In this document: one piece after another, positions 1-8,041 of the stretch
How positions within the stretch are numbered: position 1 is the stretch's first letter
How the letters are laid out: each line of letters opens with the position of its first letter
From: Cryobacterium sp. Y57
GTDB lineage: Bacteria; Actinomycetota; Actinomycetes; Actinomycetales; Microbacteriaceae
Assembly: GCF_002929505.1 (NCBI RefSeq)
Contig: NZ_PJJL01000068.1
Coordinates: 1-64,000 of the forward strand
Direction: 5' to 3'
DNA length: 64,000 nucleotides
Translations under genes and position numbers: made by a program
Notes under the pieces: model-generated
Told to the model about the DNA's origin: nothing
Databases searched by the model: none
Seen by the model: the letters and a program-made list of their open reading frames with translations, nothing else

Positions 1-14
1 CGCACAATGCGCGC

Positions 15-52
15 AAAAAAGCGGCCAGACCTGCGATAACAGGCCCGGCCGC
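15..52 (-). terminator. Rho-independent terminator, minus strand
   Basis: An inverted repeat (GCGGCC...CCTG / CAGG...GGCCGC, 21-52) is followed on the minus strand by a run of six T (plus-strand A-run at 15-20). This is a classic intrinsic terminator for leftward transcription and probably ends the transcript of the zinc-ribbon gene at 284-604. Confidence 0.7.
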
Positions 53-104
53 ATCCATGTGCCAAAATAAACGAATTTCGACTCTGCGATTCTCGCGCGC
101 GCCG

Positions 105-207
105 GGCTACGCGGCTACGCGGCTACGCGGCTACGCGGCTACGCGGCTACGCGGCTACGCGGCTACGCGGCTACGCGGCTACGCGGCTACGCGGCTACGC
201 GGCTACG
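105..207. repeat. Tandem octamer repeat (GGCTACGC x12.9)
   Basis: Twelve perfect head-to-tail copies of the 8-bp unit GGCTACGC run from 105 to 200, with a thirteenth copy cut short at 207. The unit is not a multiple of three, so any reading frame through it would shift phase with copy number. It lies in the 3' flank of the zinc-ribbon gene, outside any gene I can support, between that gene and its terminator. Confidence 0.95.
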
Positions 208-283
208 GATTATGGGCGACGAGTATGGGCGTGCGAACGCACGCTACTGGCTTGATACGGCGACGTGGCGCGGGCGGGCTGGG

Positions 284-604
284 TCAGGAGTCGACGGGAG
301 GCCAGATGCCGTCGCATCCGCTTTGATCACAAGCGAACTGCCACGCATCCCCGTTGAGCACGACCTGCATCGGCATGAGACAGCGCACGCAGTTGGGCGG
401 GCCGAGCACGACCGTGTTGTCGCTGGCTAGTTCGGATTCGGTATAGGGCGGACCGCAGTAGACCAGCGAGCACGCATAGTTCTCGCAGCCATAGTCGTAG
501 GAGATGCCGTGCCAGGAGACCTGCATGGGGTCGTTACACTGCGGGCACAGCCGCGGCCGGGCCACGTCTTTCTTTTGAAAAACCCACGACACGTTGTCGT
601 CCAT
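284..604 (-). CDS. Small protein with two tandem zinc ribbons
   Basis: This 106-residue protein is made of two consecutive cysteine modules with identical geometry: C20-x2-C23-x16-C40-x4-C45 and C72-x2-C75-x16-C92-x4-C97. Both first knuckles are followed by P-M-Q-V or a close match, so the two halves are an internal duplication. Each module should bind one zinc ion. There is no signal peptide or membrane segment, so it should be cytosolic. I do not recognise a named family; a nucleic-acid or protein adaptor role is only a guess. It is transcribed leftwards towards the octamer repeat and the terminator at 15-52. The next upstream gene on the same strand (phosphatase, 777-1514) is 172 bp away. 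Confidence 0.75.
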   Translation of the reverse strand: MDDNVSWVFQKKDVARPRLCPQCNDPMQVSWHGISYDYGCENYACSLVYCGPPYTESELASDNTVVLGPPNCVRCLMPMQVVLNGDAWQFACDQSGCDGIWPPVDS

Positions 605-776
605 GAGGTGAGACTAGTCCTGCTAGTGGGAGCTCGGTATGGTTTTGCCAATTTGTGGAGAGCCGAGCGGTTCCTACTCCGGTCGACGTTCACACGTGCG
701 CAGACCGTGGGTGAGCGCAGGGGCATGTTGGCGCGGCTAGCATGGCTCGCGAAAATTTGCCCAGGTAACCGCGGCA

Positions 777-1514
777 TCAGACTCCTGCCGCGATGAGGGC
801 TGCCGTGATCGTGGTGACGGAGACATTGATGGCCGCCGCCGCACGGGCGTACACGGTCGTGGACTGCCGGTAGGGGTCATTGACGTCGTCAAGAGTGGGG
901 GGAATGGGCGAAGGGTGGAGTCCGCGGGTCAAGGCGACGTCGGCGATGAAGGCTGCGAAGTCGAGGGGTGGCGGGGCCTTGATGACGGGGGGCAGGAGTC
1001 TCATAAAGGTCTCGACAGGCTCGACCGCCGAGTTCTGGGCTGCGGAGCCGGCGCCGGCCGAGGCCGACGCGTCGACGCGAGCAGCCGGGGCTACCAGACG
1101 CGCAAACTGGTTGAGGGTGAAGGTGTAGCGGGTTGCCTTGGGCAGCATCGATACGACCTGACGACGGTGCTCTCTGGTGGCAGTCAGCACCAGGTCGGCA
1201 TCGGCGATGAACTCCTCGATGAGCTGCCGTGCTGCGTGCCTGGTGTGTGACGCACCATACTGCGACGCCAGCGCCGCTGCCTCGGGTGTCATGGCACTAC
1301 CGGTCATGGCTTGGGTTCCGGCACTGGTGATAACGGCGTCGATGCCTGCTGTGCGCAGGTTTTCGCGCAGTAGCAGCTCGGCCAGCGGTGACCGGCAGAT
1401 GTTGCCGGTGCAGACCATGAGAATACGGGGGGCGCGAGCGGGCGCGGCGCTCACGTGCACGGATGCAGCGTATGCGGCAGCGTTCAGGTCCCTGCTGGTC
1501 TGGGATTCGTTCAT
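777..1514 (-). CDS. Low-molecular-weight protein-tyrosine phosphatase family
   Basis: The phosphate-binding loop C35-T-G-N-I-C-R41 fits the CX5R(S/T) signature of low-molecular-weight tyrosine phosphatases, including bacterial Wzb/Etp types acting on exopolysaccharide kinases. Asp213 in V-N-D-P is a plausible general acid. At 245 residues it is longer than the usual 150-200. The excess is a low-complexity Ala/Ser/Pro insert at about 141-185, and part of that insert (V-E-P-V-E-T-F, 164-170) is encoded by a dispersed repeat sequence at 1008-1026. The neighbouring DUF4012 gene (1781-3589) also belongs to a family often seen with cell-surface polysaccharide genes, so a role in envelope polysaccharide control is a reasonable inference. 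Confidence 0.82.
   Translation of the reverse strand: MNESQTSRDLNAAAYAASVHVSAAPARAPRILMVCTGNICRSPLAELLLRENLRTAGIDAVITSAGTQAMTGSAMTPEAAALASQYGASHTRHAARQLIEEFIADADLVLTATREHRRQVVSMLPKATRYTFTLNQFARLVAPAARVDASASAGAGSAAQNSAVEPVETFMRLLPPVIKAPPPLDFAAFIADVALTRGLHPSPIPPTLDDVNDPYRQSTTVYARAAAAINVSVTTITAALIAAGV
1008..1026 (-). repeat. Dispersed-repeat-like sequence inside the phosphatase gene
   Basis: The 19-bp stretch GGTCTCGACAGGCTCGACC contains TCGA-CAGGC-TCGA dyad symmetry. On the minus strand it is read as V-E-P-V-E-T. From memory, closely similar sequences are dispersed in many Micrococcales genomes; I could not check this. Only one copy is seen in this window. Confidence 0.45.
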
Positions 1515-1780
1515 GTTTTGCTCTCGATCGGCCGGAGTTTGTGGGGCGATGACTTCGGGGCCGGAAACGTCACCGTCGGTGTGTCCATTTTCGTAGTGGC
1601 TTTAGCCGTCAGTACCGGCCTCTCAGCATCGGACTCGCAGCAGGCAGCGCGGTCATGACGGCGCCGCGAGCACGACCAGAAGTTTTCGAAGGTGAATCCC
1701 GTGTAGCGCGGTGGTACCGGATGGCTCTGCTCACCCAGGATCGCGGCGTTCTGCGATCGCTGTGGTCATTCGTGGCGATC

Positions 1781-3589
1781 CTAACAAGCGAATTCTAATG
1801 ATGCGGTGTCGTTGAGCACGATCAGTGGTGTGCTGCGCAGTTCGAGCTGGCCGGTGAAGGGTTTTGCGCCCAGCCAGTTGAAGCGCAGCACGGTGCTCTC
1901 GCCGGGTGCCAGTTCGATGCCGATCGAACTCACCGGATACCCGGCATCGGTAGCCGGATGATACGGCACTTCGACGCCGTCACGGGTGAGGCCGACGTTG
2001 TGCACCTCGGGGGTGCCGTAGCCCGCGACCATGGTCTTGATATTGCCGGGTGCTACACCGAAGGCGCCGCCACCGGTGACGTAGGCCGGGAGGCTGGTGG
2101 CGGCATCCGCTGGGGCAGTGTTGGTGAGGGTCACCTCGAACGCATACTGCGGGCGCCGGTCCTGGCGGCAGGTCTGCTGGCCGATAGCGGTCTGCACGTC
2201 GAGGTAGAGGTCTATTTTGGAGCCGGTTCCGTCGTTCAGGTAGAGCCCGAACCGGTTGGTCGTGTCGTCACTGACCGGTCTCGCGCCGGCCAGGGTGGTG
2301 TCGTTGAGAATCGTCTGCTCGGCTTCGTCGGCATTCCAGACCAGCACCCGGTTCTCGGCAGCGGCCCTGGCGAGCGCTACGATGAGCTTGGCCGGGTCAG
2401 CGTTGCCGCTTTTGACTACGGTGAACACGGCGTCGGCTGCGGCCGCGAAAAAGATGTCTTGCTGCTTCGGATCGTCATATCGCGCGTACACGTCACTCAG
2501 CAACAACCGCACGGCATTGTCGGCGTTGAGCTGGTCGCCCGTGGGGAGGGTGATCGGGCCGGTGGCTTTGAGCAGGTAGCTGAGCGCGACCGGGTCGATC
2601 GAAAGCACACCATTTGCTTCCAGTCCGAAGTCAAGGCGCCACATTTCGCGGGCGAGCTCACCGGTTTGCGCAAAGTCAGGGGCCATTGAGACGTTCTGAA
2701 TGAACTGCCCGGTGATGTCGCCGTAAATGCTGCGAATCTCCTCGCCGAGGGGCAGCACCGGAGCTGGGTATTGCGCAAAAGAGGTCGAGCTGGCCTGCTG
2801 GGTGAGTTCAATGCTGCCGTTATCAGTGTGGAGCAGCGCGAGCGCACCGGGGATGCCGCCGGTGGACCGCAGTTCGGCCGGGTTTTGGAACAGCAGGATG
2901 TAGTCGCGCGGCTCGGTGGCGCCGAGCATGGCCGGCAGCAGGGTCACTGCCCGGTTCATGCCGTCGAGCGTGGCCGAGGTTTCACCGGCGACGGTCTGCA
3001 GCCGGGTGACGGCACCGCGCACGACGTCGAGCACGTCGTTGGTCTCGATGGCTTTCACGTTCGTCACTGAGCGGGCCAGGGCTGCATCGGCAGCTGCTAC
3101 TGCCGGCTGCGCATCGAGCAGCGGTTGCAGGGCAATGGCGCCGTCGACGGGCTTGAAATCGGTCAGGTCGAGATTGCCGGCCAGCGCAGCCAGAGGGGTG
3201 ACGGCCCTCTGCGCAACGTCGTCGACGACCGCGGCGATTTGACGCACGGCCACGAGGTTGGAGCCGAGAAAGGGCAGCAGCTCGAACGTGCGCCAGACCG
3301 GGTCGCTCGTGCGTGACCGGGCGGTGGTGGCGTATCCGGCCAACTGTGCAGCGGTCCGGGCAGCAGCCTCACCGTCACCGGAGACGACTTGGTCGGTGAT
3401 TTTCTCGGCCAGCGGCACCGCAGCTTCGAGTGCGTCCTTGGCCTGCAGGCCACGAATACCCACCCAGGCGGTGGCCGCCACCACAATGACCAGCAGACCG
3501 AGCACCAGGAACCCCACGGTGGTGCGTGTTCGCGAGCGCTTCGGAGGCGTGGTCTGGGCCGCGTGAGAAGAGGACATGGCCATATTCAA
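1781..3589 (-). CDS. DUF4012 membrane-anchored protein
   Basis: A 602-residue protein with one N-terminal membrane segment (about residues 24-44) after a short basic cytosolic tail, then a large presumably extracytoplasmic domain. The motif F-Q-N-P-A-E-L-R-S-T-G-G at 234-245 is typical of the DUF4012 family, found in actinobacterial surface-polysaccharide loci. The biochemical role of the family is unknown. A Lys/Arg-rich N-terminus before the membrane segment supports an N-in, C-out topology. It is transcribed in the same direction as the phosphatase 267 bp downstream, with no terminator visible between them. The start is the ATG at 3589; a second ATG four codons later would also work. Confidence 0.85.
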   Translation of the reverse strand: MNMAMSSSHAAQTTPPKRSRTRTTVGFLVLGLLVIVVAATAWVGIRGLQAKDALEAAVPLAEKITDQVVSGDGEAAARTAAQLAGYATTARSRTSDPVWRTFELLPFLGSNLVAVRQIAAVVDDVAQRAVTPLAALAGNLDLTDFKPVDGAIALQPLLDAQPAVAAADAALARSVTNVKAIETNDVLDVVRGAVTRLQTVAGETSATLDGMNRAVTLLPAMLGATEPRDYILLFQNPAELRSTGGIPGALALLHTDNGSIELTQQASSTSFAQYPAPVLPLGEEIRSIYGDITGQFIQNVSMAPDFAQTGELAREMWRLDFGLEANGVLSIDPVALSYLLKATGPITLPTGDQLNADNAVRLLLSDVYARYDDPKQQDIFFAAAADAVFTVVKSGNADPAKLIVALARAAAENRVLVWNADEAEQTILNDTTLAGARPVSDDTTNRFGLYLNDGTGSKIDLYLDVQTAIGQQTCRQDRRPQYAFEVTLTNTAPADAATSLPAYVTGGGAFGVAPGNIKTMVAGYGTPEVHNVGLTRDGVEVPYHPATDAGYPVSSIGIELAPGESTVLRFNWLGAKPFTGQLELRSTPLIVLNDTASLEFAC

Positions 3590-3954
3590 GCAGACCTCGG
3601 ATGTCGGCTACGGCTTAACGCGCGCGCCGGTGCGGCATCCGTTTCGCTGGCTTCCGGGCGGAGCGCTGGCGCGATCATCGCGGACCTGACTTTCATCGGC
3701 CTCGTGATCGAGCCTGCCTTAGTGATTTTCTGACGATATGCGTGCTGGCCATGCGCTAGCAGCCTCACACCGATCTAACTGTCCCTAGAATTGGGTCTGG
3801 GTTATAGCTAACTAAGCGAAATACTTTGCGTCGGAGTTCACTAGGCTCAGCAGCATATGGAAATTGTAGTTCCCGTTTTGGGAAGGAAACCCGTGGTTGT
3901 ATGCGATTCGGCCTGCCGTTCGCATTCGCCGATGAACCAACGCGAGGCACAATA
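3590..3954. other. Intergenic region between divergent genes
   Basis: The DUF4012 gene runs left and the DUF7882 gene runs right from this 365-bp gap, so both promoters should lie here. The base composition is visibly more AT-rich from about 3770 to 3900. I see no convincing coding frame, RNA gene or strong inverted repeat. Confidence 0.5.
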
Positions 3955-4284
3955 ATGGGCAAGTTGACGTATGACTCAAGTATCACCGTCGAGTTCGATG
4001 ACCGAGTACTCGCGCACATTCAACTCGTGGTCGGCGCCAAGCTGCGCCGCGGCGAATCGTTCTATTTCTCCTGGCGCGACGACCCCCCCGTCGGGGGAGG
4101 CCGCAGCACTGTTTGGATGCACCCCGGCATTTCCTTGGCCTATAAGTACTTCGGCAGCAAGGTGCCGGCACTCAACCGCGACTGGGTTGAGGCGCTGTCG
4201 CTCTCGGCCAACTCCGCGACCGGCCTGCAGGTGATGGCGGAACCGGCGCAACGCACCCCCCTAGCGCTGCGCCCCGGCGGTTAG
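3955..4284 (+). CDS. DUF7882 family protein
   Basis: A 109-residue protein beginning M-G-K-L-T-Y-D-S and containing F-D-D-R-V-L-A-H, R-R-G-E-S-F-Y-F-S-W and a W-M-H-P core. This is the pattern of the small DUF7882 family common in Microbacteriaceae, which databases long mislabelled as ATP-dependent DNA ligase. There is no ligase active-site motif here. The ATG at 3955 is chosen because GAGG at 3944-3947 sits 7 bases upstream and family homology begins there; an in-frame extension back to 3826 is not protein-like. The C-terminal tail (A-E-P-A-Q-R...R-P-G-G) is probably disordered. It stands alone, with about 270 bp of apparently empty DNA before the thymidine kinase stop. Function unknown. Confidence 0.8.
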   Translation: MGKLTYDSSITVEFDDRVLAHIQLVVGAKLRRGESFYFSWRDDPPVGGGRSTVWMHPGISLAYKYFGSKVPALNRDWVEALSLSANSATGLQVMAEPAQRTPLALRPGG

Positions 4285-4555
4285 TCTCACGTATTCCCCG
4301 GCTACTCCCGAGGAGCAGAACTCGCACAGTCACGCATCGCGTTGAATCGGGCGCGCCCTGTGTCCGTCGTTGAAAGTGGTCGCGCTAATTCAAGTTCTCA
4401 GGGGTACGACGCAAGGGGCCTGCGCATTGGCCGCACAGACCGCGAGCACCACACGCTCGCGCTATGTGCGGCGTCAACACGGTCTGGGTCGACGTCACTC
4501 GTAATTGTTGAACCGTCCGAGAAGCGCGATCATGAGAACGAGCGCTCCACCGGCC

Positions 4556-5185
4556 TTATTCGGGCGCTGGTCGGCTGCGATTGTTCAGCACGCCGTGGCT
4601 CTCATCGAGGTAACAACTGCCGCAGAGTGACTCGTAGGTGACTTCTTCGCCATCGATAGCCACCTGGTCGCCGTCGAATACGAAGACGCCGTCGATCTTG
4701 CGACCGTTGAACACGGCCTTGCGCCCGCAGCGGCAGATAGTTTTGAGTTCTTCGAGGCTATGAGAAACTTCGAGCAGGCGGCGACTGCCGGGAAAAGCGA
4801 CGGTCTGAAAGTCCGTGCGGATACCGTAGGCCAACACGGGCACGTTCTCCAAAATAGCGATGCGCAGCAGGTCATCGACCTGGGTTTCGGTTAGAAACTG
4901 AGCCTCGTCGAGCAGCAGCGCACTCACGTCCCGGCCGGATCTGTGCAGAACCTGCGCGCGGTGCTGCTCGAACGCGGCGTACGCATCCGTCTCGGGGGTG
5001 AGCAGAAAATCGACGGTTCTGGTGACACCGAGGCGAGAGAGGATGCCGCGGTCGCCCTTGGTATCGACGCTCGGCTTGGCCAGCAGCACATGGTGGCCGC
5101 GTTCCTCGTAGTTATAGGCCGCCTGAAGCATGGACGTGCTTTTGCCGCTGTTCATGGCGCCGTATCGAAAGTACAGTTTTGCCAT
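4556..5185 (-). CDS. tdk: Thymidine kinase
   Basis: ATP-dependent phosphorylation of thymidine to dTMP in the salvage pathway. The 209-residue protein has the type II thymidine kinase layout: P-loop G-A-M-N-S-G-K-S (9-16), Walker B and catalytic D-E-A-Q-F (93-97), and a structural zinc site formed by C151-x-C153 and C188-x2-C191. The ATG shares its A with the TAA stop of the upstream membrane protein (TAATG), so translation should be coupled. It is the last gene of a three-gene leftward operon with two sensor-like membrane proteins, an unusual partnership for tdk. Confidence 0.95.
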   Translation of the reverse strand: MAKLYFRYGAMNSGKSTSMLQAAYNYEERGHHVLLAKPSVDTKGDRGILSRLGVTRTVDFLLTPETDAYAAFEQHRAQVLHRSGRDVSALLLDEAQFLTETQVDDLLRIAILENVPVLAYGIRTDFQTVAFPGSRRLLEVSHSLEELKTICRCGRKAVFNGRKIDGVFVFDGDQVAIDGEEVTYESLCGSCYLDESHGVLNNRSRPAPE

Positions 5186-6591
5186 TATTTAATGCCTTTG
5201 ATCGTGGTGCGTTCAGCATTGAATTTTAGCGTGAGCAGCGCCTGCCGACTGGTCACCCGCACCCGCGTGAACACGGCGCGCAACACGCTCAGGTACGGGC
5301 GCAGGGCACGGCGGCGCTGGTGCGGCGGCAGTGAGGTTACGACCTGGATGGTGATGGTGTCTACGTCGCGGTCGTCGCGGCGGGGTTGCATCTGGGAATG
5401 CAGCTGCGCTTGGGCACGCGCCTGGGTGCGGGCCTGCGCGGACGCCTGCTCCTGGGCGGCGGTGACGATGGCGATGGTCGTGGTGTCGGTAGCCGGCGTG
5501 GGAAGAGCTCCGCGCAGTCCGAAGGCCTGGGTGACCTGGGCGGTGTCGGTCGGGGCGGCGCCGGATCCGTCGATCTGCACGACGAGGCTGGTCGGGTCGA
5601 ATCCTTTGAGAGTGCACAGCGCCACGATCATGGCACCAGCGGCGGCGCGCTGGTCGGAGTCGAAAGCGGTCGCTCGACGGTCGGGGTCGGCGATGACGCA
5701 GAGCGGGTCGAGGCCGCGATCGGTAAGGCCGATGCGTTCGCGTGCGATGAGGTCGTCGAGCCAGGTGTGGTCGACCTCGGCTACGAGCACCCGCCGCACC
5801 TGGAAGGCGAGGGAGCGCGCGCGTTTGATGTCGGCGGCAGTGAGTTCTTGCCGACCGAGGACGTCGGCGAAAAAGGGGAGTACATCGGCGCCGAGATTGG
5901 TCAGGCGATGGTCCACCACCTCGTGCGCGAGGGGGCCGCGGCTCTCTTCCGTGCGCGCGCGGATGGCGCGGCGGGCATCCGTCTGCCAGCGGTGAATGGA
6001 GTTGACGACTTGTCGAGAGTATGCGGCGGAGGCCAGGGCGGGCGCGAGCACCTGCGTCATAGCGATGATGGCGAACAAAACGGGCGGCGTCTGCACACCG
6101 AGAAACGGTGACTGAACCAGGGCCGTGATGCCCACTACCGTGGCGGACGAGCCGCCGAGCACGAGGATCTCTTTCCACGGCCGGAACGGCGCGAGGGCCA
6201 AGAGCAGCAGGCCGAGTCCGATCGGGGCAAAGTCGTCCTGGATCATGCCGTTGAACTGCCAGGTACTCGCCGCGGCGAGCAGGTGCGCAGCAAGCCCCAG
6301 GGCCACGATCACGATGGCGCGGATACGGGTGAATGGGGCCAGGTCGGGACGAGCCGCCCAGACGAGCACGGCGGCCGCGATCATGAGTACACCAACGGAC
6401 ACCACCGCAAGCTCTATGAGCTGAATCTCATGCATGCGCGAGATCGTCGCGGCGACGGCGTAGGTGACGACGATGGCCGAGACAACCGGAGCGAGCGGCC
6501 AGGCGGCCAGGCCTCCGATCGGGTCGAGCCGCTGCTGAGAAGCGGATGCCGGCGCCCGCGGCCGACGCGGAGTGGGGGTCGCGCGGGTCAT
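5185..6591 (-). CDS. Membrane protein partner of the sensor-like protein
   Basis: A 468-residue protein with about six hydrophobic segments in the first half (from the P-I-G-G-L-A-A-W region onward), then a soluble domain with L-A-H-E-V-V-D-H-R-L-T-N-L resembling the helical dimerisation region of a sensor, and a basic Gln/Ala-rich C-terminal stretch. I see no HATPase motifs, so it is not a kinase by itself. The start is set at the ATG at 6591 because it overlaps the stop of the upstream gene as ATGA; longer readings run into Arg-rich out-of-frame sequence. Its own stop overlaps the tdk start. It probably forms a complex with the product of 6588-7841. Confidence 0.75.
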   Translation of the reverse strand: MTRATPTPRRPRAPASASQQRLDPIGGLAAWPLAPVVSAIVVTYAVAATISRMHEIQLIELAVVSVGVLMIAAAVLVWAARPDLAPFTRIRAIVIVALGLAAHLLAAASTWQFNGMIQDDFAPIGLGLLLLALAPFRPWKEILVLGGSSATVVGITALVQSPFLGVQTPPVLFAIIAMTQVLAPALASAAYSRQVVNSIHRWQTDARRAIRARTEESRGPLAHEVVDHRLTNLGADVLPFFADVLGRQELTAADIKRARSLAFQVRRVLVAEVDHTWLDDLIARERIGLTDRGLDPLCVIADPDRRATAFDSDQRAAAGAMIVALCTLKGFDPTSLVVQIDGSGAAPTDTAQVTQAFGLRGALPTPATDTTTIAIVTAAQEQASAQARTQARAQAQLHSQMQPRRDDRDVDTITIQVVTSLPPHQRRRALRPYLSVLRAVFTRVRVTSRQALLTLKFNAERTTIKGIK

Positions 6592-7841
6592 GCGGCGGGC
6601 CGTTTGACGCGGTTCGGCCGATCCTGGGGCTGTATTGGTGCCGCCGGCACCGTCAGGCGCACGTTCGTGCCGGCGCCGGGTCTGCTCCAGATCAAGACGG
6701 ATCCGCCGAGTTGTTCGATACGGCGCCGCACGGACTGGCGGATACCGAGGCGGTCGGACGCGGATTCCGATTCGGTGAAGCCGCGGCCCGCATCCGTTAT
6801 AAGAAGTGAAATAGTGCTCAGGTCGGATTCGACGGCAACCTCGGCGGAGGCGACGCCAGCGTGCAGGATGACGTTGACGAGGCAATGCTGTACGGCGAGG
6901 CCGACGTCGCGGTCGCTTTCGGCGTCGAGGCGGGCGAGGGCGTCGCGGTCACCGGTGACCTCGACGACGAGTCCGCGGTCACGGCTCCGTTCGATAGCGG
7001 TGTACACGGCGCTGGAGAGCCAGGCGTCGCTGGGTGACTTCTGGGTGTCAGTCGGTTGCAGGGCAGTCGTGGTGCGGGCGTCGATGTCGGTGAGCCAGTT
7101 AGTGTCGTGCAGGGTGGTCAGCGTGTATTTGAGGCTCGCGGTGAGGCCCGGTGAGAGCGCTCCGGGCTCGGCGAGCGACAGCGCGACGAGCTGAGCCACC
7201 GTCGTGTCGTTGAGTAAGGCAATAGCGCGGGTATCGAGGGCATCACGCAGCTGCCGGTTGGCGCCGTCTTGCACTGCGCGGTGGATCGCAGGCTGGGCGG
7301 CGTTGCTGGCCCGACGGTCGATTCCGGCGAGCACCATGGCGCCGACCAACACGAGGTAGGTAGACAGGGTGAACAGATCGGGCCGGTAGGGCACGGTGGT
7401 GGTGAGAATGGCAAGGAAAGCGGAGGCCTCGGCGAGAATGAAGGCGGCGGTGCTCCAGAGCACGCCGCCGATAGCGGTGATTCCGGCGCCGCCGACCATG
7501 ACGAGTGCCATCTTGGGCATGGCAACGAGGAACATATTCGACGCTGGGAATGCATCTGGGACGCCGAGCACGGTCGTGGTGAAGACGTAGACGCCGAGGG
7601 TTCCCACGACCAGGTAGGCGACCGCGAATGCAATGCGGCGGTGCCGGGTGAACAGCACGAGCAGGGCGCCCATGGCCACGATGACCCCGACTGTCACCCA
7701 AAGTTCGGGACTGTGCAGACTAAGAATGGCAACCGAGACGACTGCGGCCATAAGACAGGTCAGCGCAAACCAGTGTGCGGCCCGCGCGAGGGCGCGCGCG
7801 AGCGTCAGCTGGACCAGGTGGCCGGGTAACCCTAGAGACAT
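6588..7841 (-). CDS. Histidine-kinase-like membrane protein lacking the phosphoacceptor His
   Basis: A 417-residue protein with six or so membrane segments (about 25-175) and a C-terminal HATPase_c domain. The ATP-binding boxes are recognisable: an N-box-like V-N-V-I-L-H-A, D-A-G-R-G-F (G1), L-G-I-R-Q-S-V (G2) and G-A-G-T-N-V-R-L (G3). In the dimerisation helix, where NarL-type kinases read L-H-D-T, this protein has L-N211-D-T, so the usual phosphoacceptor histidine is replaced by asparagine. A GGGGGA ribosome site precedes the ATG. No response regulator is adjacent. It is the first gene of the operon with its membrane partner and tdk; the output of the system is unknown. Confidence 0.8.
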   Translation of the reverse strand: MSLGLPGHLVQLTLARALARAAHWFALTCLMAAVVSVAILSLHSPELWVTVGVIVAMGALLVLFTRHRRIAFAVAYLVVGTLGVYVFTTTVLGVPDAFPASNMFLVAMPKMALVMVGGAGITAIGGVLWSTAAFILAEASAFLAILTTTVPYRPDLFTLSTYLVLVGAMVLAGIDRRASNAAQPAIHRAVQDGANRQLRDALDTRAIALLNDTTVAQLVALSLAEPGALSPGLTASLKYTLTTLHDTNWLTDIDARTTTALQPTDTQKSPSDAWLSSAVYTAIERSRDRGLVVEVTGDRDALARLDAESDRDVGLAVQHCLVNVILHAGVASAEVAVESDLSTISLLITDAGRGFTESESASDRLGIRQSVRRRIEQLGGSVLIWSRPGAGTNVRLTVPAAPIQPQDRPNRVKRPAA

Positions 7842-7866
7842 ATTTCCCCCAGGTTAAGTATGCCAC

Positions 7867-7940
7867 CGGGGTGGGCGGTGGTTGAGCGGGGGTGGTTCTG
7901 GGGCGGTTGGGGCTGGCGTGGTTGGGGCGGCGGTTGGGGC
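7867..7940 (+). other. G-run cluster (possible G-quadruplex)
   Basis: Upstream of the leftward kinase-like gene, the plus strand carries at least seven runs of three to five G within 74 bases (for example 7868-7871, 7873-7875, 7888-7892, 7900-7903, 7909-7912, 7924-7927, 7936-7939). It includes two copies of CGGTTGGGGCTGGCG. The stretch could form a quadruplex on the template strand of that operon's promoter region. Confidence 0.45.
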
Positions 7941-7964
7941 TGGCGCTTGCGGCATCCGCTCGCC

Positions 7965-8030
7965 GGGCCCACGTCATGACCCCGGGCCCAGTTTCTAAGC
8001 TGGGCCCACGGTCCGGGCCCGGGCCCCGTC
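7965..8030. repeat. GC-rich palindromic repeat, copy 1
   Basis: A 66-bp block, nearly identical to the block 148 bp downstream (8113-8178). Its core is an inverted repeat GGGCCCAGTTT - CT - AAGCTGGGCCC (10 of 11 arm positions pair), flanked by CCGGGCCCGGGCCCC. It lies between the radical SAM gene end (8042) and the kinase-like gene start (7841), where it could act as a leftward terminator although no T-run follows. Confidence 0.85.
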
Positions 8031-8041
8031 CCGGAACGGAG

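Noticed and set aside
57-326. Open frame through the octamer repeat
   Set aside because: It merely translates the 8-bp repeat (G-Y-A-A-T-R-L-R) and lacks a ribosome site; its phase depends on copy number.
3955-4284. ATP-dependent DNA ligase annotation
   Set aside because: A 109-residue protein without a ligase K-x-D-G motif cannot be a ligase; this label is a known database artefact for the family.
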